Of a stretch of DNA of 26,262 nt, positions 16,545 to 23,946 are shown piece after piece. The position numbers were made by a program, and so were the translations under genes. The stretch comes from Anaerolineaceae bacterium UBA6086 (GTDB taxonomy: Bacteria; Chloroflexota; Anaerolineae; Anaerolineales; Anaerolineaceae), in assembly GCA_002436005.1 (NCBI GenBank), contig DIXG01000063.1:1-26262 (forward strand), written 5' to 3'. The notes below the pieces were generated by a model that worked only from the letters and a program-made list of their open reading frames with translations, made no database searches and was not told where the DNA came from. Position 1 is the stretch's first letter, and each line of letters begins with the position of its first letter.

Positions 16545-17873
16545 TTGGTGGAAAGCACAGGTAAAGCTCAAAGGATCATCATTGGCAGCGACCACGTGGG
16601 GCTGCCGCTGAAAGAAGCCGTGGTTGAGGATCTTCGGAGACGACAGGTTGAGGTCATTGATGTTGGGCCATATTCTGGCGACCAGCCCGTAGACTACCCG
16701 GATTATGCTCAGCTGGTTGCGAAAAAAGTACTGGCTGGCGAAGGTGATTCGGGCATCCTGATCTGCGGCACCGGGTTGGGGATGTCCATTGCTGCCAACA
16801 AGGTGCCCGGTATCAGGGCAGGGCTATGCCACGACACCTACACCGTTCACCAAACACGCGCCCACAATAATGCCAATATCCTGTGCCTGGGTGCCTGGGT
16901 CGTTTCTCCCCAGCGTGTGAGCTTTTTGCTGGATGAATGGCTGGCAACTGAATACGAAGGCGGGCGTCATCAGGCGCGCTTGATGAAGTTGGAGCGCCCA
17001 GCGATAGACTTGGGAAAAAACAAAAGCCGCAGCCAGTTTAAATTGGGTGTTTCGCTCTCACCTAATCCCTCCATCTTTGGTCCGCTGCTCTTTGCCGGTG
17101 ATCTGAAACAGGGAATGGAAAAAGCAGCTGAAAACGGCTTTGATGTCGTCGAGCTCAGCCTGCGCCATCCTGCGGATTTAACTATTGAGGCATTGCAAGC
17201 GCTGCTCAATGCGAACAAGCTGGGACTTTCAGCAATTGCCACGGGGCAATCCTGCTTGCATGATGGCATGTGCCTGGCGGCAGCAGATCAGGCAGGCGTG
17301 CAGGGCGCTGTTGAAAGGCTGGGTGCCCATATTGAGCTGGCTTCCCATTTTGGCGCAGCGGTGATCATCGGCGGCATTCGCGGCAAATTTACAGGGGTTG
17401 AATCTGACCGGGCTCATCAGCGCCAAAGGGCGTTGGAAGCCCTCAGGGCTTGCGCAGAGAAGGCCGTGGAATGGGAAGTGCAGTTATTGATTGAACCGAT
17501 CAATCGCTACGAGACTAACTTTATCAATACTGCCGAGGAGGCTGTTCGTTTAACTGAAGAAGCCGGGCATCCAGAAATCAAGCTGCTGCTGGATACCTTC
17601 CACATGAACATGGAGGAAGCGGACATCCCGGCAACGTTGAAGCGCTACGCCGACCGGATCGGCTATATTCACTTTGCCGACAGCAACCGCTATGCGCCGG
17701 GTTTGGGACATTTCCCATTCGACCAGGTCATGGCGACTTTGCTGGAAATTGATTATCAAGGCGTGATCACTGCGGAAATATTACCTGTGCCTGAGGATCA
17801 GAGCGCCATGCAGCAAGCCGGGAATTTTTTCAAGTCGCTGTTTTCAACAGACATTCAGGCGGATGAGGTTTGA
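16545..17873 (+). CDS. RpiB/LacAB-type isomerase fused to xylose-isomerase-like TIM barrel
   Basis: Two enzymes in one 442-residue chain. Residues 10-150 are an RpiB/LacAB sugar-phosphate isomerase: GSDHVGLPLKEAV at the start, Cys74 in LICGTGLGM (general base position in RpiB), H96 and the HNNANILCLGA block (107-117). Residues 167-435 are an AP-endonuclease-2/xylose-isomerase-like TIM barrel, as in IolE-, IolI- or tagatose-3-epimerase-type proteins. Its metal ligands appear as E317 (LIEPINRYE), D350 and H353 (LLDTFHMN), and E411 (TAEILP). A basic linker (about 151-166, GKNKSRSQFK) joins them. The frame is continuous, so this is not a frameshift merge of two genes. Starts are TTG 16545 or GTG 16548, both with a weak ribosome site. 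Such a pair could interconvert a sugar or sugar phosphate by isomerisation and then epimerisation. The order of steps is inferred. Confidence 0.92.
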   Translation: MVESTGKAQRIIIGSDHVGLPLKEAVVEDLRRRQVEVIDVGPYSGDQPVDYPDYAQLVAKKVLAGEGDSGILICGTGLGMSIAANKVPGIRAGLCHDTYTVHQTRAHNNANILCLGAWVVSPQRVSFLLDEWLATEYEGGRHQARLMKLERPAIDLGKNKSRSQFKLGVSLSPNPSIFGPLLFAGDLKQGMEKAAENGFDVVELSLRHPADLTIEALQALLNANKLGLSAIATGQSCLHDGMCLAAADQAGVQGAVERLGAHIELASHFGAAVIIGGIRGKFTGVESDRAHQRQRALEALRACAEKAVEWEVQLLIEPINRYETNFINTAEEAVRLTEEAGHPEIKLLLDTFHMNMEEADIPATLKRYADRIGYIHFADSNRYAPGLGHFPFDQVMATLLEIDYQGVITAEILPVPEDQSAMQQAGNFFKSLFSTDIQADEV

Positions 17874-17936
17874 TGCTCGTATCAGGATTTGAGTTAATTG
17901 GTTTGTCAAGGAGCGCATTATCTTGAACACCAGAAC

Positions 17937-17940
17937 AGGA
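17937..17940 (+). promoter_or_regulatory. Ribosome site for the unassigned TIM-barrel-like protein
   Basis: AGGA eight bases before ATG 17949. It supports this start over the upstream TTG at 17898, whose 17 extra residues look like untranslated leader. Confidence 0.5.
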
Positions 17941-17948
17941 TTAAACGA

Positions 17949-18881
17949 ATGAAGCGAAACAGGTTACCAGCCATCATTTTGGGAGGAGATCCCTTCAGCC
18001 ATCAATTCCGTTTCATGTACCGCAAGGATCGATGGTGGAAACTGCATGATGAAGAATATTGTCTGAGCGTAATGCGCAGTGCTTACGAGGCAGGCTGCCG
18101 GGCATATGACCTGTCGTTTATCGAAAATGTCCGGCTGTTTAAGCGGCTTGCCAGCGAGGTGGTCGAACCGCTGACCGGTTTTGGCAACCCCACCTGGGAC
18201 CAGGGCGTGATGTTTGAGGATCGTTTTATCTTCTATATACGCGATCGCATTATTCGTACGCTGGTAGAACGCATCTGGCCGCGGGATATTGCACAGAGGG
18301 TTGAAGAAAAATTGGCGCAGGAGGATGTGCTGGTCTTTGGATATGATAAGGATGCCCCGCTCTTGACGGAAGAAGACATTGCAAAAATTTATCTGGATGA
18401 GGATATCTTTCGCAAACGATTGTCTATCTTCAAGGGCGCCTGCCAGTATGTCTATTTTGGTGGGTCTGATGCGGATTACCTGGTTTCTTTGGGCAGGATG
18501 GACATCTTGCGCAAAATGCTCTCGGTTGTCGCTTCAGAAGGGTTTATTGGGTTGCTGTTGAGCCAGTATCCTTCGCTCGTTTTGCCGCAGGTTGAAAAAG
18601 CAGGTTGGGGGGTGGGCGGTTATGTGGTCCCCATCAACAAGGTTTGGTCCTGGTTTGACCACGAGAGCGCACTACGGGCAGTGAAGGCAGTGGAAAAACC
18701 TGTAATTGCCTTTATGGCACTTTCAAGCCCCGAATTGCATCAGGATGTGCCGGGTGCGCTTCGCTGGCTTTACCAGGAAGCAGGCGTGGAATCAGTGTTA
18801 TTTGGGACAGCCACGCCTGAGCATGCAAGGGAAACGACCCGCATCGCCCTTGAAATTCATGAAAAATTGGATGCGAGTTGA
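17949..18881 (+). CDS. Unassigned TIM-barrel-like protein with aldo-keto-reductase-like ends
   Basis: I do not recognise this 310-residue protein as a named family. It starts with a hydrophobic strand PAIILGGDPF, then has an AKR-like GCRAYDLSF segment and ends with GVESVLFGTATPEHARET, which resembles the cofactor-binding tail of aldo-keto reductases. Between these lies a charged, mostly helical part (RIIRTLVERIWPRDIAQRVEE) and a second strand-like series (YVYFGGSDADYL, GFIGLLLSQY, VIAFMALSSP), compatible with a TIM barrel. The expected AKR Tyr-Lys pair is not evident, so catalysis of that type is doubtful. No signal peptide or membrane segment is seen. It sits between the isomerase fusion and the ECF transporter genes in the same direction, and may act on the same compound. 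ATG 17949 is chosen from its ribosome site. Confidence 0.8.
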   Translation: MKRNRLPAIILGGDPFSHQFRFMYRKDRWWKLHDEEYCLSVMRSAYEAGCRAYDLSFIENVRLFKRLASEVVEPLTGFGNPTWDQGVMFEDRFIFYIRDRIIRTLVERIWPRDIAQRVEEKLAQEDVLVFGYDKDAPLLTEEDIAKIYLDEDIFRKRLSIFKGACQYVYFGGSDADYLVSLGRMDILRKMLSVVASEGFIGLLLSQYPSLVLPQVEKAGWGVGGYVVPINKVWSWFDHESALRAVKAVEKPVIAFMALSSPELHQDVPGALRWLYQEAGVESVLFGTATPEHARETTRIALEIHEKLDAS

Positions 18882-18911
18882 CTTGCACCAGAGAAAGGAT
18901 GACAGAGATTT

Positions 18912-19766
18912 ATGTCTAAACCCATTATCGTCTGTTCTGATCTTAGTTTTGTCTACAAGGATTCGAAAAAGCCCGCGCTAAAGAATGTCTCCTTTACGAT
19001 CAGTGAGGGGGAGTTTGTCGGCATCATTGGCCCGACAGGGGCAGGAAAATCCACCTTGTGCTGGGCGATTAACGGGGTGATTCCCCAAATTATGCAGGGA
19101 AAGTTGAAGGGATCTGTTGAAGTTAAAGGTAAGCCATCGAATAAAACGCCAGTGGATGAGATTTCACAAATAATTGGCATCGTTCAGCAGGATGCCGAGG
19201 CGCAGCTGTTGATGACCGATATTGAAAAGGAAATTGTTTTTCCGCTCGAAAATCTCTCATTGCCCAGGGAAGAGATCCATCGCAGGCTGGAATATGTCAT
19301 CAACCTGGTCAATCTTGATGAAGAACGGTATCGACATCCCTTCTACCTTTCAGGTGGACAAAAGCAAAGGGTGGCGGTTGCTGCTGCCCTGGCGATGGAA
19401 CCGGAAGTGCTCATATTGGATGAGGCTACCTCTGAACTGGACCCGGTGGGCGCAGAGGAGATCCATGAGCTGGCAGGAAGGTTGAAGAAGGAAGGCAAGA
19501 CTATCATCATGGTTGAGCACAATATTGATGAACTTGCCAAACACGCCGACCGGATCATTGTGATGAACCAGGGTGAAATTCTGCGGGATGGCGATGCCCA
19601 TGAGATCCTCACCGATGTGAATTTTCTCCAGAGCCTTGGCATTTACCCGCCGCAGGTGACGCAAACGGCTTTCCACCTGAGGGAAGCTGGATGGCAGTTT
19701 GAACGCTTACCGCTCAATCTTGTTGAAGCGACCCAATCCATTAGCGCTTTAAGGAAATCGCAATGA
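18912..19766 (+). CDS. ecfA: ECF transporter ATPase, first (EcfA type)
   Basis: Energy-coupling-factor ATPase. Walker A is GPTGAGKST (40-48), the Q-loop region is GIVQQDAEAQLL (89-100), the signature is LSGGQKQR (146-153) and Walker B ends with D170-E171 (LILDEATSELDP). The H-loop is visible as VEHNIDEL. Length is 284 residues, typical for EcfA. It powers uptake of a micronutrient or small substrate with the second ATPase, EcfT and an S component. ATG 18912 lies 30 bases after the preceding gene with GAAAGGA upstream, so it may be co-transcribed with it. The stop overlaps the next ATPase start in an ATGA arrangement. Confidence 0.94.
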   Translation: MSKPIIVCSDLSFVYKDSKKPALKNVSFTISEGEFVGIIGPTGAGKSTLCWAINGVIPQIMQGKLKGSVEVKGKPSNKTPVDEISQIIGIVQQDAEAQLLMTDIEKEIVFPLENLSLPREEIHRRLEYVINLVNLDEERYRHPFYLSGGQKQRVAVAAALAMEPEVLILDEATSELDPVGAEEIHELAGRLKKEGKTIIMVEHNIDELAKHADRIIVMNQGEILRDGDAHEILTDVNFLQSLGIYPPQVTQTAFHLREAGWQFERLPLNLVEATQSISALRKSQ

Positions 19767-20596
19767 GTGAAGCTATTATCAAAGTTGAAAATCTTTGTTT
19801 TCAATATCCCGGCCGATCGGTCAATGCCTTGCAAGATGTCAATCTTGAAATTGCCGAAGGTGAGTTTGTTGCCCTCATTGGACAGAACGGCTCCGGGAAA
19901 ACCACATTAATCAAGCATTTTAACGGGTTGCTGAAGCCGAGCAAAGGCAAGGTTTTTGTCAAGGGCAAAGACACCACCAGCCTGCGAACAGCTGAACTGG
20001 CAAGATCGATTGGGTATGTGTTTCAGAATCCAGATCACCAGATTTTCGCGGAGACCGTTCGTGATGAAATCGCCTTCGGGCCAAAGAACCTGGGTTTTTC
20101 TGAGGAAAGGATCAACAGCGAAATTGAGCGGGTTCTGAAGGAAATGGACCTGGATGTTGATCTTGATGAAATGCCATTCCAATTGAGCCGTGGTCAGCGC
20201 CAAAGGCTGGCCGTTGCTTCTGTGCTGGCAATGGAGCCGTCCATTTTAATTATTGACGAACCAACCACCGGTCAGGACTGGAAAGAATCCATCCTCTTGA
20301 TGAACCTGGTTCAGAACCTGAATGACAAAGGACATACCTGCATCGTCACCACCCACAACATGAACCTGGTGTCGTTGTTCGCCCGCCGGGTGATTGTGAT
20401 GAAATCCGGAAATATCTTCCTGGATGGCGCTACGCAAGATGTCTTTCGACGAGAAGAAGAGCTGTTGACTGCCGGTATCAAGGCGCCTGACGTTTATTTA
20501 TTGGCACGGTCATTGATTCCCCAGGTCCAGCTTGGAAAACCGCTCACACCGCAGAGGTTGGCTGAATTATTGAATACTCAATCAAATTTGGGCTGA
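19763..20596 (+). CDS. ecfA: ECF transporter ATPase, second (EcfA' type)
   Basis: Partner ATPase of the ECF module, 277 residues. Walker A is GQNGSGKTT (40-48), the Q-loop is VFQNPDHQIFAETV (86-99), which is the classic ECF sequence, and Walker B ends in LIIDEPTTGQD. The ABC signature reads LSRGQRQR (141-148) instead of LSGGQ, a substitution of Arg for the first Gly that is worth noting because it faces ATP across the dimer. The H-loop appears as VTTHNM. It shares four bases with the upstream ATPase gene and is 22 bases ahead of ecfT. A heterodimer with the first ATPase is expected. Confidence 0.94.
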   Translation: MSEAIIKVENLCFQYPGRSVNALQDVNLEIAEGEFVALIGQNGSGKTTLIKHFNGLLKPSKGKVFVKGKDTTSLRTAELARSIGYVFQNPDHQIFAETVRDEIAFGPKNLGFSEERINSEIERVLKEMDLDVDLDEMPFQLSRGQRQRLAVASVLAMEPSILIIDEPTTGQDWKESILLMNLVQNLNDKGHTCIVTTHNMNLVSLFARRVIVMKSGNIFLDGATQDVFRREEELLTAGIKAPDVYLLARSLIPQVQLGKPLTPQRLAELLNTQSNLG

Positions 20597-20618
20597 GCAC
20601 AGGATAGGAGTTATTACC

Positions 20619-21449
20619 ATGACGATTGTTTTGGAGATGCTGGAGACAGGAAAAGCAAAATCACCCATCCATTCCTGTGATCCCCGCATGAAGCTGCTGT
20701 GGTGGGTATGTTTTATTATTGTTCCTATCCTGGTAACCAACCCGATCATCCTGATCGTTTTCACAGCTTTCATCTGGATCTTAGCTGGCGTTGCAAAAAT
20801 CGCCAAGAAAATGTATCGCTTCCTGATCGTCACTTACCCGATCATGATCGGCTTTATTGTGCTCACCTGGCCATTCTTTTATAAAGCGACACCGGATCAA
20901 GCCTTTTTATTCAACTGGAGCATTTTCCATGTCAGTGTTGAGGGTTTGATCTACGCGACGGCAATGGGTTTGCGCATTGTTCTGGCACTGACAGCCTGCA
21001 CCTTTTTTGTAATGACTACGGACTTGATGGATCTGGCCAGCGGGTTGGGTGAGTTCCTGCAAAACAAGCTGGGGATATCCTACATGTATCCGCTGATGGT
21101 GATCAGCAGCTTCAAGTTTATCCCTGAACTATCCGGGGACTATCTGACAATTACAGACTCATTTCGGTCAAGGGCATTAGATATTGATTCGGGATCTTTT
21201 TTCCAGCGGCTGAGGAAATTAGCCCCGGTATCTATTCCCTTGATAGACATTATGCTCAGGAGGGCGCAGCGCATCTCCATTGCGCTGGAGGTTAAAGCCT
21301 TCAGCGTAAATAACAAGAACAGGACCTTTTTCAAGGAACATCGTGTGCAAGCGAAGGACTTTCTGCTTCTGTCCACAGGTGTGCTGGCATTAGCCATCAG
21401 CATTGCGGCTGTCATCCTGGATGTGGCAAAAGTGGAGATGTTCTTCTAA
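20619..21449 (+). CDS. ecfT: ECF transporter transmembrane coupling protein (EcfT)
   Basis: Membrane coupling subunit that links the ATPase pair to an S component. The N-terminus has the family's IHSCDPRMKLLWW (17-29), after which come about four to five hydrophobic segments (near residues 28-60, 70-88, 110-135 and 250-270). The long cytoplasmic coupling helices lie between about 160 and 230. The first coupling motif is SRA (184-186, in FRSRALD). At the second, where A-R-G is usual, the sequence reads V-K-A (225-227, in ALEVKAFS), a conservative but unusual variant. Length is 276 residues. ATG 20619 has AGGAG at about nine bases. The S component is probably the next gene, 125 bases on. Confidence 0.93.
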   Translation: MTIVLEMLETGKAKSPIHSCDPRMKLLWWVCFIIVPILVTNPIILIVFTAFIWILAGVAKIAKKMYRFLIVTYPIMIGFIVLTWPFFYKATPDQAFLFNWSIFHVSVEGLIYATAMGLRIVLALTACTFFVMTTDLMDLASGLGEFLQNKLGISYMYPLMVISSFKFIPELSGDYLTITDSFRSRALDIDSGSFFQRLRKLAPVSIPLIDIMLRRAQRISIALEVKAFSVNNKNRTFFKEHRVQAKDFLLLSTGVLALAISIAAVILDVAKVEMFF

Positions 21450-21574
21450 GAATTTATTGGATTAATATCGGTGGTTAAACGAAAAGTAGCGAAAGGAGAA
21501 AGTATAAGATAAAGGTTATTCATCTGCTCGGGAAATTTGGACAAAGAATTAATTTTTTATAGAAAAAGGAGAAT

Positions 21575-22189
21575 ATGATGGAAGGTTTGATTACTAAAAA
21601 AATTCGCTGGGGACAAAAATTTGGCACGCTTGAGATCGCCCTGACAATCATCGGCGCAGTTCTGTATGGTTTGGGCGCTTTCTCCACGATGAGCCTTGCA
21701 ATCGGGTTTATCACACTGCGACCTTTTGCGTTCATCGCCGTTATTTGGGGCGTCATGTTTGGCCCCTGGGTGGGTGGTTTGGCTGCATTGATTGGCAATA
21801 CCTTCATCTCTGATATTCTGGCTGGCTGGTTTGGTATTGGTGGTGTGGGCGGCGCAATCGGTAACTTCATGATGGCATTCATCCCCGGTCTGCTGGTTTC
21901 CCACCCGAAGAACTGGAAGTCTGTGGCATTGTGGGGGGGCATTGTCGGCACGTTGGTTTGTGCTCTATTTGTCGGCGGCTGGATTGCCTTGATGGGTTTT
22001 GCGCCATTTGAGGTGCTCTTCACCTCGGTTTTGATCTCGAACATTCCCCCCAACCTGATTCTGGCTCCCATTATTTCAGCCTGGCTTTTCCCGCGAGTGC
22101 AAAAGCGCGGCCTTTATTGGCGGGACCGCCTTGAAAGCGCAGAGGCGCAGTCCTTAGACGAAGAAGTTGAAGAAGTATTAGAAGAGTAG
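21575..22189 (+). CDS. Probable S component (substrate-binding membrane subunit) of the ECF transporter
   Basis: Integral membrane protein of 204 residues with about five to six hydrophobic segments (near residues 20-42, 47-65, 70-90, 95-110, 122-145 and 150-172) and an acidic, Glu-rich tail (180-204). Size, topology, the FAFIAVIWGVMFGPWVGGL loop with a short Gly-rich turn, and position straight after ecfA-ecfA-ecfT all fit an S component, which binds the substrate in the membrane. The fold family is not one I can name, so the substrate is unknown. AAAGGAG precedes two consecutive in-frame ATGs (21575 and 21578); the second has the better spacing. The role as S component rests mainly on context. 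Confidence 0.78.
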   Translation: MMEGLITKKIRWGQKFGTLEIALTIIGAVLYGLGAFSTMSLAIGFITLRPFAFIAVIWGVMFGPWVGGLAALIGNTFISDILAGWFGIGGVGGAIGNFMMAFIPGLLVSHPKNWKSVALWGGIVGTLVCALFVGGWIALMGFAPFEVLFTSVLISNIPPNLILAPIISAWLFPRVQKRGLYWRDRLESAEAQSLDEEVEEVLEE

Positions 22190-22211
22190 CGCTTCTCTTT
22201 ATCATCACTGT

Positions 22212-22245
22212 GAAGGCAGGAAGTTCAGCTTTCCTTCCTGCCTTC
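22212..22245 (+). terminator. Hairpin after the S-component gene, possible terminator
   Basis: Perfect 11-base stem: GAAGGCAGGAA at 22212-22222 pairs with TTCCTGCCTTC at 22235-22245, with a 12-base loop, 23 bases after the stop codon. No T tract follows (AAGGCTGATT), so it may act as an mRNA 3' end stabiliser or weak terminator. The 138 bases from 22246 to 22383 are A+T-rich and hold nothing I can name. Confidence 0.55.
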
Positions 22246-22383
22246 AAGGCTGATTTGGTAATAAATTATTCGATTCGCAGTTGAACTTACAAGAGATATT
22301 CGAAATTTTGAACCAGGAATTATTTGATAGAAAAATTATGAGTAAAACCGATAAATTTGGAGATACAGGTAAAGCAGACCGAG

Positions 22384-22530
22384 ATGGAAAAACTATTGAT
22401 CAAAAACGGGTTGATCGTGACGATGGACGGCGAAGATTGGATCATCTGTGACGGCAGCATTTAGTTGGAAACAAGTGCTTTCAAAGAGGTTGTACTGCAT
22501 AGCTAAACCGGTAACAATCCTGGAGCGATC
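22384..22530 (+). pseudogene. Decayed 5' end of a paralogue of the amidohydrolase at 25532
   Basis: Bases 22384-22530 align without gaps to the start of the intact amidohydrolase gene at a constant distance of 3,148 bases. The first 26 codons read MEKLLIKNGLIVTMDGED then W-I-I-C-D-G-S-I and stop at TAG (22462-22464), where the intact gene has a Tyr codon. Over the first 27 codons I count ten base differences, seven of them synonymous. Similarity continues past the stop (for instance CATAGC against GATAGC, and GGTAACAA against GGGAACAA) and fades after about 22530. The upstream GACCGAG is shared, but the ribosome site AGGAG of the intact copy is AGCAG here. The rest of the gene is missing; an intact, different aminohydrolase gene starts about 60 bases on. 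Confidence 0.82.
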
Positions 22531-22581
22531 GCTCTTTTGAAAGACAACAGCCGACAAATAGATTAACTGACAGAATACATT

Positions 22582-22585
22582 AGGA
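22582..22585 (+). promoter_or_regulatory. Ribosome site for the aminohydrolase gene
   Basis: AGGA six bases before ATG 22592. An earlier in-frame ATG at 22586 directly abuts this site and so is an unlikely start. Confidence 0.5.
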
Positions 22586-22591
22586 ATGACT

Positions 22592-23938
22592 ATGTCCACT
22601 CTTTTGATTAAAAACGGCACGATCCTGACGATGAATCCTGCCATGGATATCATTCATGGTGATATTTTTATTGAAGATGGTGTGATTGTTGAGATTCCGA
22701 CCGTTAAGGATCAGGCTGACCAGGTGATTGATGCTTCTGGCAAGCTGGTGCTGCCGGGATTTGTCCAGGTGCATGTGCATCTCAACCAGACCCTGTTTCG
22801 CGGCACGGCAGATGATATGGATGTGGTGGATTGGCTTAAACGCCGCATCTGGCCTTTTGAACAGGTGCACTCCTATGAAAGTGTTTATGCCTCTGCGCGC
22901 CTTTCCATCCTGGAAATGATCCGGTCTGGCACAACCACAGCAGTCACCATGGAGACCCTGAACCATACTGAGGCTGCTTTTCAGGCAGCTGATGAGATGG
23001 GCTTCAGGGCGGTGATTGGCAACGCGATCATGGATCGCTGGGAGGCTGGGACCGAAATGAAGGGCGAGGACACTCAGACTGCCCTTGAAAAGAGTATGCA
23101 GCTTCTCAGAGAATTTCACGGTAAGGCAAACGGTCGCCTGCATTATGGATTTTGTCCGCGCGGCACACGCAATGCCACTGATGAACTCTGGCAGGAAGTA
23201 GCTAAAATCGCTCGAGAAGAGCATGTGTTGGTGCACAGCCACGCCGGTGAAAACAAAGAACAGACCCAAAGGCTTTCCGCTTATGGCGGCAGTGAAGTGG
23301 AATATCTCAACAAGATGGGAGTCTTGGGACCCAATCTGGTCATCGCCCACGCTATCTGGCTGACAGATGAGGAGCACGATCTGCTGGCTGATTCTGGCAC
23401 GCATGTCGCCCATTGCCCCAGTGCAAATTTCAAGCTGGCTTCGGGGATCGCACCGATCCCGGCGATGCTGGCAAAAGGGATTAATGTTGCGATTGGCGCG
23501 GATGGCGCACCCTGTAATAATAACCTGGACGCCTTTGTGGAGATGCGGCGCGCAGCCTTGATCCACAAACCGCGTTTTGGTCCAAGGAGCATGTCGGCGG
23601 AAAAGGTTTTGCAGATGATGACCATGGGTGGCGCCCGGGCTGCAGGACTGGATCGTGAAATTGGCAGCCTTGAGCAAGGCAAAAAAGCTGACCTGGTCCT
23701 GATCGATCAAGATGTCCCCCACGCATATCCCACCATTGCTTCCAGCCCGGTAGTTCGTGTGGTTTATGAACATCAATCTCGGGATGTGGATACAGTGATC
23801 ATTGATGGTGAAGTAGTATTGCAGAACGGGAAGCCGGTTCATTTTGACGAAATGGACATTTTATCGCAGTCCAATGCGGCGCTTTCCGATTTACTGAATC
23901 GACTATCTGAACCCCTGCGTTCAGAAGTTATTGGATGA
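22592..23938 (+). CDS. Amidohydrolase-superfamily aminohydrolase (AtzA/TrzN/SsnA/MtaD type)
   Basis: Metal-dependent deaminase or chlorohydrolase of the subtype that removes amino or other groups from purine-like or triazine-like rings. Metal ligands and catalytic positions are visible: VHVHL (H61, H63), HSHAGE (H217, with E220), IAHA (H253), and GADGAPCNNNLD (D304, with the N-N pair). The small N- and C-terminal beta-sandwich parts (LLIKNGTILTMN at the start, KKADLVLIDQD near the end) are complete. Length is 448 residues, normal for the family. The stop TGA overlaps the following dehydrogenase region, and the two SDR genes are close behind. It is a relative of the last gene in the window but is diverged from it, so it is not the parent of the decayed copy. 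Guanine, 8-oxoguanine, 5'-deoxyadenosine and triazine substrates are all possible. Confidence 0.9.
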   Translation: MSTLLIKNGTILTMNPAMDIIHGDIFIEDGVIVEIPTVKDQADQVIDASGKLVLPGFVQVHVHLNQTLFRGTADDMDVVDWLKRRIWPFEQVHSYESVYASARLSILEMIRSGTTTAVTMETLNHTEAAFQAADEMGFRAVIGNAIMDRWEAGTEMKGEDTQTALEKSMQLLREFHGKANGRLHYGFCPRGTRNATDELWQEVAKIAREEHVLVHSHAGENKEQTQRLSAYGGSEVEYLNKMGVLGPNLVIAHAIWLTDEEHDLLADSGTHVAHCPSANFKLASGIAPIPAMLAKGINVAIGADGAPCNNNLDAFVEMRRAALIHKPRFGPRSMSAEKVLQMMTMGGARAAGLDREIGSLEQGKKADLVLIDQDVPHAYPTIASSPVVRVVYEHQSRDVDTVIIDGEVVLQNGKPVHFDEMDILSQSNAALSDLLNRLSEPLRSEVIG

Positions 23939-23942
23939 GGAG
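23938..23942 (+). promoter_or_regulatory. Ribosome site for the first short-chain dehydrogenase
   Basis: AGGAG four bases before ATG 23947, located inside the stop region of the preceding gene. It makes ATG 23947 a better start than ATG 23935. Confidence 0.5.
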
Positions 23943-23946
23943 CAGG

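Noticed and set aside
16535..16560. ATG 16535 as start of the isomerase fusion
   Set aside because: It is in a different frame from the fusion; TTG 16545 or GTG 16548 are the only in-frame starts near the ribosome site.
21537..21566. A promoter TTGGAC-17-TAGAAA ahead of the S-component gene
   Set aside because: It would start transcription at or past the start codon and the match is poor; read-through from ecfT is simpler.
22338..22448. Short + strand frame starting ATGAGTAAAACC
   Set aside because: It runs out of frame across the decayed amidohydrolase copy, has a very charged, repetitive product, and lacks a ribosome site.
22580..23842. A 420-codon open frame on the - strand
   Set aside because: It lies wholly opposite the intact aminohydrolase gene, has no ribosome site and its translation is Cys/His-rich without family features; it is a shadow of codon bias.
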